Assembly: GCA_033795365.1 (NCBI GenBank)
Contig: JARYGU010000001.1
Coordinates: 682,001 to 746,000 of the forward strand
DNA: 64,000 nt
Direction of reading: 5' to 3'
Source of the DNA: JARYGU01 sp033795365
GTDB taxonomy: Bacteria; Pseudomonadota; Alphaproteobacteria; Rhizobiales; Rhizobiaceae
The position numbers and the translations under genes are program-made. Numbering within the stretch: position 1 is the stretch's first letter; the number at the start of each line of letters is the position of its first letter. Of the stretch, positions 57,949 to 64,000 are shown in pieces. The notes under the pieces are model-generated. The model was not told the origin of the DNA and did no database searches. It saw nothing but the letters and a program-made list of their open reading frames with translations.

Positions 57949-60186
57949 TTATTCTGCTGCCGCGGCGGCATTGCTACTGCCGTCCATGAAGTCAGGGAAC
58001 CACGATTCATGCGTGTCGCGCAATTGTTCAATCGGCAGCGCAAGCAGATCGTCGATCGCAAGCGTCGCTCCCTCGACCATCCCGAGCCGGCGGAAGGGGA
58101 TTCCCGCTCCCTCTGCATTGGCGCAGATGAAATTGGAGAGATCGGCCGGCACGGCAATGACGTAGCGCGCCTGATCCTCGCCGAAAAGCAGCGCATGCGC
58201 CGGGGCGTTCGATTCCGATAGGCTGATCTTCAGGCCCTTGCCGGAGGCGATCGCCATCTCCGCCAGGGCGACGGCAAGTCCCCCGGAGGAAATGTCGTGG
58301 CAGGCAGTGACCTGACCGTTACGGATGGCCGAGCGGACGAAATCGCCGTTGCGGCGCTCGTCCTGCAGATCGACCGCGGGGGCAGGGCCGTCCACGATGC
58401 CGAGAACATCGCGCAGATAGACCGATTGGCCGAGATGGCTGCCGTCGCAGCCGATCAGGATGACGTGATCGCCGGGACGGGCGCTGCCGATGCGAGCCAT
58501 CGCGGACCAGTCGGGCAACAGCCCCACGCCGGCAATGGTCGGTGTCGGAAGGATCGCGACGCCATTCGTTTCGTTGTAAAGCGACACGTTGCCGGAGACG
58601 ATCGGGAAGGAGAGCGCGCGGCAGGCCTCGCCGATACCTTCGATCGCCTTGACGAACTGCCCCATGATCTCCGGTTTTTCGGGATTGCCGAAATTGAGGT
58701 TGTCGGTCGCCGCCAGCGGTTCTGCGCCAGTCGCGGTGATGTTGCGCCAGCACTCGGCGACTGCCTGCTTGCCGCCTTCGTAAGGGTCGGCCTCGACGTA
58801 ACGGGGTGTCACGTCGGAGGAGAAAGCGAGCGCCTTCGTCGCATGGCCTTCGACGCGCACGACGCCGGCGTCTCCGCCGGGGATCTGCAGCGAATTGCCC
58901 TGGATCAGCGTGTCGTACTGTTCGTAGACCCAGCGCCGGCTCGACTGGTTCGCAGAGCCGATAAGTTTGAGCAGCGCAAGGCCGTAATCGTTCGGCTCGG
59001 CCACCAGCGAAGCCGGAAGCGGCGCGGCTTTTGCGGGCTCGCGCCAGGGGCGATCGTATTCCGGCGCTTCGTCGCCGAGTTCCTTGATCGGCAGGTTTGC
59101 CACTTCCTCGCCCTGGTGCAGGATGCGGAAGCGCAGATCGTCCGTGGTCTTGCCGACGATCGCGAAGTCGAGGCCCCATTTGACGAAGATGGCCTTTGCC
59201 TCTTCCTCCTTCTCGGGCTTCAGCACCATGAGCATGCGCTCCTGGCTTTCCGACAGCATCATTTCATACGCCGTCATGCGTTCTTCGCGCACCGGCACTT
59301 TGTCGAGATCGAGCTCGATGCCGAGATCGCCCTTGGCGCCCATTTCGACGGCCGAGCAGGTGAGGCCGGCGGCACCCATGTCCTGGATGGCGATGACGGC
59401 GCCGGTCTGCATGAGCTCCAGACATGCTTCGAGCAGGCATTTCTCGGTGAACGGATCGCCGACCTGAACGGTCGGGCGCTTTTCCTCGATCGATTCATCG
59501 AACTCCGCCGAAGCCATGGTTGCCCCGCCGACGCCATCGCGGCCGGTCTTGGCGCCGAGATAGACGACGGGCAACCCGACGCCTTCGGCTTTGGAGTAGA
59601 AGATCGCGTCGGTCTTCGCGAGACCTGCCGCAAACGCGTTTACGAGGATGTTGCCGTTGTAGCGGGGGTCGAATTCGACCTCGCCGCCAACGGTCGGAAC
59701 GCCGAAGGAATTGCCGTAGCCGCCGACGCCGGCCACCACGCCCGAGACCAGGTGACGGGTTTTCGGATGATCCGGCGAGCCGAAACGCAGCGCGTTCATG
59801 GCAGCGACCGGCCGCGCGCCCATGGTGAACACATCGCGCAGGATACCGCCGACCCCGGTCGCCGCCCCCTGATAGGGCTCGATATACGAAGGGTGGTTGT
59901 GGCTTTCCATCTTGAAGACCACGCAGTCGCCGTCGTCGATATCGACGACGCCGGCGTTTTCGCCCGGTCCCTGGATGACGCGTGGGCCTTTGGTCGGCAG
60001 CGTACGAAGCCATTTCTTGGACGACTTGTACGAGCAATGCTCGTTCCACATGGCCGAAAAGATACCAAGCTCGGTGAAAGTCGGCTCGCGGCCGATCAGC
60101 GACAGGATGCGGTCGTATTCATCCGCCTTCAGCCCGTGGGCGGCGATAAGCTCCGGGGTGATCTGGATGCTGTTGGAGATGGTCAT
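57949..60186 (-). CDS. purL: Phosphoribosylformylglycinamidine synthase subunit PurL
   Basis: 745 aa, the small (three-subunit) form that works with PurQ and PurS. Uses ATP and ammonia from PurQ to convert FGAR to FGAM. Conserved blocks: FSAMWNEHCSYKSSKKWLR (N-terminal), MESHNHPSYIEPYQGAATGV (ATP site), GNPFTEKC-like GDPFTEKCLLEAC, and HDISSGGLAVALAEM in the second half. It carries no glutaminase domain, confirming the split form. Downstream genes bolA, the basic protein and grxD follow closely. Confidence 0.97.
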   Translation of the reverse strand: MTISNSIQITPELIAAHGLKADEYDRILSLIGREPTFTELGIFSAMWNEHCSYKSSKKWLRTLPTKGPRVIQGPGENAGVVDIDDGDCVVFKMESHNHPSYIEPYQGAATGVGGILRDVFTMGARPVAAMNALRFGSPDHPKTRHLVSGVVAGVGGYGNSFGVPTVGGEVEFDPRYNGNILVNAFAAGLAKTDAIFYSKAEGVGLPVVYLGAKTGRDGVGGATMASAEFDESIEEKRPTVQVGDPFTEKCLLEACLELMQTGAVIAIQDMGAAGLTCSAVEMGAKGDLGIELDLDKVPVREERMTAYEMMLSESQERMLMVLKPEKEEEAKAIFVKWGLDFAIVGKTTDDLRFRILHQGEEVANLPIKELGDEAPEYDRPWREPAKAAPLPASLVAEPNDYGLALLKLIGSANQSSRRWVYEQYDTLIQGNSLQIPGGDAGVVRVEGHATKALAFSSDVTPRYVEADPYEGGKQAVAECWRNITATGAEPLAATDNLNFGNPEKPEIMGQFVKAIEGIGEACRALSFPIVSGNVSLYNETNGVAILPTPTIAGVGLLPDWSAMARIGSARPGDHVILIGCDGSHLGQSVYLRDVLGIVDGPAPAVDLQDERRNGDFVRSAIRNGQVTACHDISSGGLAVALAEMAIASGKGLKISLSESNAPAHALLFGEDQARYVIAVPADLSNFICANAEGAGIPFRRLGMVEGATLAIDDLLALPIEQLRDTHESWFPDFMDGSSNAAAAAE

Positions 60187-60303
60187 CTTCGCTCGTCTTG
60201 TCCGTGGGATTGGATTTCCGGTCTCTTTAGCGCAAGCGGGCGCAGGGCGCGACAGGAAAATGGCGCATCCCCAGAAGGTGAAACGTTTTCTCCCTTCCTG
60301 ACG

Positions 60304-60651
60304 CTACAGGATCTCCAGCAATTTTTCCTTCGGCCGGCAAAGCCTGACACCCTTGCCGGTGATGACGATCGGCCGCTCGATCAGGATCGGATGCTCCAGC
60401 ATGGCATCCAGCAGCTCACGGTCGGTGCGGGCCGGATCGGAAAGGCCGAGTTCCCTTGCCAGCGGCTCCCGGGCCCGCAGAATGTCGCGCGGCGACGCTT
60501 CCATCGCGACGAGCAGGGCCACCATCTCCTCGCGCGAGGGCGGATTTTTCAGGTATTCTATGATGACCGGCTCATGCCCGTTTTCGCCGAGCATGCCAAG
60601 GACCATGCGCGAGGTGGAGCAGCGTGGATTGTGCAGAATTTGGATTGTCAT
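60304..60651 (-). CDS. arsC: Arsenate reductase-like protein, ArsC (glutaredoxin-type)
   Basis: 115 aa. The ArsC thioredoxin-fold signature is HNPRCSTSR with Cys11; the Arg residues of the C-terminal half include LIERPIVITGKGVRLCRP, matching the arsenate-binding set (ERPIV). It would reduce arsenate to arsenite with glutathione/glutaredoxin. It is isolated from other ars genes and lies between purL and a small lipoprotein gene; a general redox role is possible. Codons upstream of ATG 60651 in the same frame are not part of the gene. Confidence 0.88.
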   Translation of the reverse strand: MTIQILHNPRCSTSRMVLGMLGENGHEPVIIEYLKNPPSREEMVALLVAMEASPRDILRAREPLARELGLSDPARTDRELLDAMLEHPILIERPIVITGKGVRLCRPKEKLLEIL

Positions 60652-60665
60652 GGGTGCAGTTCTTT

Positions 60666-61067
60666 TCAGCAGCCTTTGCCGCCGGCCGACCAGCGGCGAA
60701 CGTCGGAGGCGATGCGCGGGCCCATCGCCTCTTCTCCCATCAGCGGCCCGAAGGCGTCCAGCTTCGCGGGGCTGCCCTCCGCCTGCACCACGAGCAGCGG
60801 GCGCGATTCCGGCGCATTGCGGTGTACGACGAGGATGCGCGGGCGCCCTGTGAAGGAGTTCAGCTCGGGTGCGAGGCGATAGGGCTTGAAGGCTGCGTCG
60901 CCCGACTTGAACCAGCAGGCATTCGCTCCGAGCGCCACCCGCTCCATGGTGGGAAGGGCGGCGCTGTTCGGGGAGGGCGCAGGCGCTCGCGATTGACAAG
61001 CGGCCAGAATGCCGGCGGACAGAAGGATGGCGATGCCGGCAAAATGGCGGAAGGGAATGTGGCGCAT
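60666..61067 (-). CDS. Small lipoprotein of unknown function
   Basis: 133 aa. Lipobox ILAAC with Cys24, so probably an envelope lipoprotein. The mature part begins with a short Pro/Ala/Ser linker, then NACWFKSGDAAFKPYRLAPELN, PRILVVHRNAPESRPLLVVQ, a beta-rich pattern, and ends in Gly-Lys-Gly-Cys. Two Cys (in NACW and at the terminus) could pair. Found within the purine region and 14 bp before arsC, so it may share their transcript. No known family recognised. Confidence 0.78.
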   Translation of the reverse strand: MRHIPFRHFAGIAILLSAGILAACQSRAPAPSPNSAALPTMERVALGANACWFKSGDAAFKPYRLAPELNSFTGRPRILVVHRNAPESRPLLVVQAEGSPAKLDAFGPLMGEEAMGPRIASDVRRWSAGGKGC

Positions 61068-61110
61068 GATCAGCCTCTGTTGATGATGCGCCTTATTAGC
61101 TCATCCGAAG

Positions 61111-61785
61111 TTAAGCGGCGATTACGTCGAGCGCGGAAGCGAACAATCCGCGGCCGTCGGAGCCGCCATGGGCGGCTTCGATGAGGTTCTCCGGATGCGG
61201 CATCATGCCGAGCACGTTGCCCTTGTCGTTGATCACGCCGGCAATGTGGTTGAGCGAACCGTTGGGATTGCTGCCCTCGGCATAGCGGAAGACGACCTGA
61301 CCATTGCCTTCGATCGCCTTCAGCGTCTCGGCGTCGGCAAAATAATTTCCGTCATGGTGGGCGACCGGGCAGCGGATGATCTGGCCCTTCGAGTAGGCGC
61401 GCGTGAAATCCGTCTCGGCGTTGACGACCTCGAGCTTGATTTCCTTGCATACGAATTTCAGCGAGGCATTGCGCATCAGCGCGCCTGGCAGCAGTCCGGC
61501 TTCGAGCAGGATCTGGAAGCCGTTGCAGACGCCGAGCACCTTGACGCCCGCCTCTGCCTTCGCCTTGATCGCCTGCATGACGGGCATGCGCGCGGCGATC
61601 GCACCGCAGCGCAGATAGTCGCCGTAGGAAAAGCCGCCCGGAATGACGATCAGGTCGACGTCATCCGGGATCTCCGTTTCCGTCTGCCAGACGGTGACGG
61701 GTGCCTTGCCTGAAATCTTGGTAAGGGCCGCGATCATGTCGCGGTCGCGATTGAGACCTGGAAGTTGGACGACGGCTGATTTCAT
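61111..61785 (-). CDS. purQ: Phosphoribosylformylglycinamidine synthase subunit PurQ (glutaminase)
   Basis: 224 aa class I glutamine amidotransferase that feeds ammonia to PurL. SAVVQLPGLNRDRDMIAAL is the family N-terminus; PGGFSYGDYLRCGAIA and VLGVCNGFQILLEAGLLPG hold the oxyanion region and catalytic Cys; the His-Glu of the triad lie in MMPHPENLIEA. It overlaps the upstream 85-residue gene by 4 nt, pointing to coupled translation. Confidence 0.97.
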   Translation of the reverse strand: MKSAVVQLPGLNRDRDMIAALTKISGKAPVTVWQTETEIPDDVDLIVIPGGFSYGDYLRCGAIAARMPVMQAIKAKAEAGVKVLGVCNGFQILLEAGLLPGALMRNASLKFVCKEIKLEVVNAETDFTRAYSKGQIIRCPVAHHDGNYFADAETLKAIEGNGQVVFRYAEGSNPNGSLNHIAGVINDKGNVLGMMPHPENLIEAAHGGSDGRGLFASALDVIAA

Positions 61786-62039
61786 GGGTGTTGCTCAAAC
61801 CTTGCTTGTGCTTCTGCGAGTTCACGCAGTTCGAGGCGGTTTTCGATGCGGTCGAGGCGGTCCTCTACATGGGCGATGGAGCCGCGCATACTGTTCACGT
61901 CCCCCTGCAGGGTATGAATCTGGCTGCGAATGAGCAGGTTGTCGTTCCGTAGCTCGCTTATGGAGTGGTCGAGCTTGTCGAAACGCTGATGCATCCGCCG
62001 AAGCAACTCATGCATGCGTTCCTGGGTAACGTCGCTCAT
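61782..62039 (-). CDS. Coiled-coil protein between purS and purQ
   Basis: 85 aa, almost entirely a charged heptad-like helix: HELLRRMHQRFDKLDHSISE and RGSIAHVEDRLDRIENRLE show leucine/isoleucine spacing of a long coiled coil. No membrane segment or Cys. Its stop overlaps the purQ ATG by 4 nt and it lies 26 bp after purS, so it is inside the FGAM-synthase operon. A structural or regulatory role with PurS/PurQ/PurL is inferred; I know no described function. Confidence 0.72.
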   Translation of the reverse strand: MSDVTQERMHELLRRMHQRFDKLDHSISELRNDNLLIRSQIHTLQGDVNSMRGSIAHVEDRLDRIENRLELRELAEAQARFEQHP

Positions 62040-62065
62040 AATACGCTCCGATTTCAATTCAACCT

Positions 62066-62308
62066 TCAGGCGAGGGAGATAGTATAATTCTCGATAACCG
62101 TGTTTGCCAGAAGTTTCTCGCACATCGCCTTGAGGTCGGTTTCGGCTTTCTCCCGATCGCTCGTCGCGAGCTCGAGATCGAAGACCTTGCCCTGGCGGAC
62201 CTGGCCGACACCGTCGAAGCCGAGGCTGCCGAGGGCGCCTTCGATCGCTTTTCCCTGCGGGTCGAGAACACCGTTCTTGAGCGTAACCGTCACGCGTGCC
62301 TTGATCAT
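62066..62308 (-). CDS. purS: Phosphoribosylformylglycinamidine synthase subunit PurS
   Basis: 80 aa. The small subunit that bridges PurQ and PurL and is needed for the split enzyme. MIKARVTVTLKNGVLDPQGKAIEGAL is the family start (core VTLKNGVLDPQGKAI), then LGFDGVGQVRQGKVFDLEL, and the C-terminus KLLANTVIENYTI. Length is typical. It follows purC by 63 bp, with a GC-rich hairpin between them. Confidence 0.96.
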   Translation of the reverse strand: MIKARVTVTLKNGVLDPQGKAIEGALGSLGFDGVGQVRQGKVFDLELATSDREKAETDLKAMCEKLLANTVIENYTISLA

Positions 62309-62335
62309 GTCTTCCTCTTCGAAACTCGATCCTCT

Positions 62336-62363
62336 GGGAGCACCGCCCGCAGGCGGCGCTCCC
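62336..62363. repeat. GC-rich hairpin between purC and purS
   Basis: GGGAGC-A-CCGCC (62336-62347) pairs with GGCGG-C-GCTCCC (62352-62363), one A-C mismatch, loop CGCA. No T-run. It may be an intercistronic processing or stability element that sets relative purC/purS levels. Confidence 0.6.
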
Positions 62364-62371
62364 CGATTGCT

Positions 62372-63136
62372 TTACTTGACCAGAACGGGACCGGTGCCGC
62401 GCGGCGGCTCGTTCTCGTTGATGATGCCGAGACGGCGGGCGACTTCCTGATAGGCTTCGACCAGACCGCCCATGTCGCGGCGGAAGCGGTCCTTGTCCAT
62501 CTTCTCCTGGGTGGCGATGTCCCAGAGGCGGCAGCTATCGGGCGAAATTTCGTCGGCGATGATGATGCGCATCATGTCGCCTTCATAGAGACGGCCGCAT
62601 TCGATCTTGAAGTCGACGAGCTGGATGCCGACGCCGAGGAACAGGCCGGAGAGGAAGTCGTTGACGCGAATGGCAAGCGCCATGACGTCGTCGAGTTCCT
62701 GGGGGCTTGCCCAGCCGAAGGCGGTGATATGCTCTTCGGAAACCAGCGGATCGTCCAGATTGTCGGCCTTGAAGTAAAATTCGATGATCGAGCGGGGAAG
62801 CACCGTTCCCTCCTCGATGCCGAGGCGCTTGGAAAGCGAACCGGCCGCAACGTTGCGCACGACGACTTCGAGAGGAATGATCTCGACTTCCTTGATCAAC
62901 TGCTCGCGCATGTTGAGACGTCGGATGAAATGCGTCGGAATCCCCATCTTGTTGAGCTGGGTGAAGATGTACTCGGAGATGCGGTTGTTGAGCACGCCCT
63001 TGCCATCGATGACATCATGCTTCTTCTTGTTGAAAGCGGTTGCGTCATCCTTGAAGAACTGGATCAGCGTGCCCGGCTCAGGACCCTCGTAGAGAATCTT
63101 GGCCTTGCCTTCGTAGATACGGCGGCGACGGTTCAT
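62372..63136 (-). CDS. purC: Phosphoribosylaminoimidazole-succinocarboxamide synthase
   Basis: 254 aa, the usual length. Joins aspartate to CAIR to form SAICAR in purine synthesis. MNRRRRIYEGKAKILYEGPE is the N-terminal block, with FKDDATAFNKKK as the ATP-site stretch, then VRNVAAGSLSKRLG and VDFKIECGRLYEGDMMRIIIADEISPDSCRLWD (key part DEISPDSCRLWD). A longer open frame upstream to 63301 lacks support. First gene of the purC-purS operon; the promoter presumably lies in the 230-bp gap to the zeta-subunit gene. Confidence 0.97.
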   Translation of the reverse strand: MNRRRRIYEGKAKILYEGPEPGTLIQFFKDDATAFNKKKHDVIDGKGVLNNRISEYIFTQLNKMGIPTHFIRRLNMREQLIKEVEIIPLEVVVRNVAAGSLSKRLGIEEGTVLPRSIIEFYFKADNLDDPLVSEEHITAFGWASPQELDDVMALAIRVNDFLSGLFLGVGIQLVDFKIECGRLYEGDMMRIIIADEISPDSCRLWDIATQEKMDKDRFRRDMGGLVEAYQEVARRLGIINENEPPRGTGPVLVK

Positions 63137-63368
63137 GGATTTTGATCTCTGTTGTTGGCGCTCTTGGGAAAGCGCAGGTGTCGAAACTTTTCCGGGTGCA
63201 TAAACGAATTGTTGTCGTTTCACAATCGCGTGCACGCTCGATTCCCCGTTTTCCGCGGGCATTGCGCGAAACGGCGGCGTGATCCAAAGTTCGCATTGCA
63301 CTTTGGTTGGGCTTTTGATTTATGGACGAGGAGCCAAACGGGCAACGAGAACGACGGGAGATCGTAAT

Positions 63369-63689
63369 ATGATCAACATACAGGATCGGGAAAAAGCTTT
63401 CGAAGCGAAGTTCGCACTGGACGAGGAACTGCGCTTCAAGGCCGAAGCCCGGCGCAACAAGCTGCTCGGCCTGTGGGCGGCAGGCCTGCTCGGCAAGATG
63501 GGCGACGATGCGGAAGCTTACGCCAAGGAGGTCGTTGCGGCCGACTTCGAGGAAGCGGGCTCCGAGGATGTCGTGCGCAAGCTGCGCGCCGACTTCGATG
63601 CCGCAGGCGTTGCGAAGACGGACGAGGAAATCCGTGTGCAGATGATCGAGCTTCTGGCCGTCGCAATCGCGCAGATCCAAGGCGACTGA
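63369..63689 (+). CDS. F1Fo-ATPase inhibitor zeta subunit (DUF1476)
   Basis: 106 aa. INIQDREKAFEAKFALDEEL is the conserved N-terminus that inhibits the F1 motor in alphaproteobacteria, followed by RFKAEARRNKLLGLWAAGLL and a four-helix bundle. The zeta subunit blocks ATP hydrolysis by inserting its N-terminal helix into F1. All-helical, no signal peptide. Divergent from purC. The start, ATG 63369, matches the family; an open frame further upstream is unsupported. Confidence 0.93.
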   Translation: MINIQDREKAFEAKFALDEELRFKAEARRNKLLGLWAAGLLGKMGDDAEAYAKEVVAADFEEAGSEDVVRKLRADFDAAGVAKTDEEIRVQMIELLAVAIAQIQGD

Positions 63690-63715
63690 GGGGAACCTCA
63701 AATCAGCGGATTACT

Positions 63716-63743
63716 GGCCGTCCGGTTCGCCTGGCGGCCTTTT
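63716..63743 (+). terminator. Intrinsic terminator of the zeta-subunit gene
   Basis: GGCCGTC (63716-63722) pairs with GGCGGCC (63733-63739) with one G-U pair, 10-nt loop, then TTTT (63740-63743). It abuts the stop codon of the convergent EAL gene. Confidence 0.7.
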
Positions 63744-64000
63744 CATTGCCGCTTGCCTTTCGGCGCGCGGTGGGCCCCCGCGACAATCCGGTTTCGCCAG
63801 CTTGCCGTCTTGATGAAGTCGGCGATCTCCGCTGCGGGCTTGGGACGGGCGAGCGCGTAGCCCTGCAGGACATCGCATTCCAGGTCGCGCAGGATCAAGG
63901 CATGCTTCGCCGTTTCCACCCCTTCGGCGACGACTTCGATATCGAGCGAGTGGCCGATTTCTATGATCGTACCGACGAGCTTGCGCTGTCCGGGCGATTG
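63743..64000 (-). CDS. EAL-domain (cyclic-di-GMP phosphodiesterase) protein, C-terminal part
   Basis: Only the last 85 residues are in the window; the gene continues beyond the right edge. The end of an EAL domain is clear: IIEIGHSLDIEVVAEGVET (the VAEGVET motif with a conserved Glu), then LECDVLQGYALARPKPAAEI, the closing block. Such domains hydrolyse cyclic-di-GMP to pGpG. The short C-terminal tail is basic. Whether a GGDEF or other domain precedes cannot be seen. Confidence 0.88.
   Translation of the reverse strand, partial: QSPGQRKLVGTIIEIGHSLDIEVVAEGVETAKHALILRDLECDVLQGYALARPKPAAEIADFIKTASWRNRIVAGAHRAPKGKRQ

Noticed and set aside
58297..60882. 861-codon plus-strand open frame
   Set aside because: Entirely antisense to purL and arsC; GC-rich codon bias leaves the complementary frame open. 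Its translation is Arg/Asp/His-rich without any domain.
1..64000. tRNA or rRNA genes, CRISPR arrays, insertion sequences, phage integrases, attachment sites
   Set aside because: Looked for cloverleaf-like blocks, regular direct repeats and transposase or integrase motifs; none was recognised by eye. A tRNAscan or repeat search would be decisive.

Overview
The window is GC-rich, densely packed DNA from a member of the Rhizobiaceae, most likely in or near Sinorhizobium/Ensifer or Rhizobium. This rests on gene content (purC-purS-purQ-purL with a bolA/monothiol glutaredoxin pair, btaA-btaB betaine-lipid synthesis, an F1Fo-ATPase zeta-subunit gene, an ArsR-methyltransferase regulator next to metF), on intergenic repeats of a type widespread in rhizobia, and on several GGAAC-N16/17-CGTT promoter sequences of the alphaproteobacterial general-stress sigma factor (EcfG/RpoE2). 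No rRNA, tRNA, CRISPR array, insertion sequence or prophage gene was recognised.

Region by region. 1-10 kb has an accessory, stress-flavoured look: the start of a PQQ-type dehydrogenase, a caa3-type cytochrome oxidase operon (CuA/haem subunit II, fused subunits I+III, a small membrane protein, CtaG, a tri-haem cytochrome c), a small EcfG-driven protein, 3-methyladenine DNA glycosylase, and a pyruvate-oxidase-like ThDP enzyme coupled to a cysteine hydrolase. 10-19 kb is a complete sugar uptake and catabolism locus: a LacI regulator divergent from a periplasmic binding protein, twin ATPase, two permeases, a TIM-barrel isomerase/epimerase, an FGGY kinase and a class II aldolase. 19-28 kb holds ogt, an L,D-transpeptidase, two small enzymes, a CoA-transferase/ThDP-enzyme pair, an EamA exporter/hydrolase pair and a periplasmic RNase T2. 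28-42 kb holds ettA, the ArsR-methyltransferase/metF operon, a 25-residue membrane microprotein with its own promoter and terminator, cell-wall hydrolases, btaAB with a Pho-box-like site, an EcfG-driven outer-membrane barrel, a serine hydrolase and LysE. 42-54 kb is core chromosome (icd, FUSC transporter, trmJ, murI, a HerA-like ATPase, terC, rpsD, ttcA, an IMPase). 54-64 kb holds two tandem Bcr/CflA-type pumps, grxD, bolA and the purine genes, then the zeta-subunit gene and the end of an EAL-domain protein.

How genes work together. The sugar locus forms one co-oriented transcript with overlapping genes, a LacI-type operator lying over the predicted transcription start, and a UUCG-capped terminator-like hairpin after the binding-protein gene that could set a high binding-protein to permease ratio. 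The ArsR-methyltransferase/metF pair carries a perfect 20-bp palindrome just before its start codon, pointing to autoregulated control of one-carbon/methionine metabolism. Five EcfG-like promoters (three exact) lie in front of five transcription units, suggesting that oxidative, DNA-repair and envelope functions here belong to the general stress response.

All calls come from reading the sequence and recalling family motifs; no database search was run. Start codons were chosen by Shine-Dalgarno spacing, overlap and domain boundaries and can be off by a few codons.
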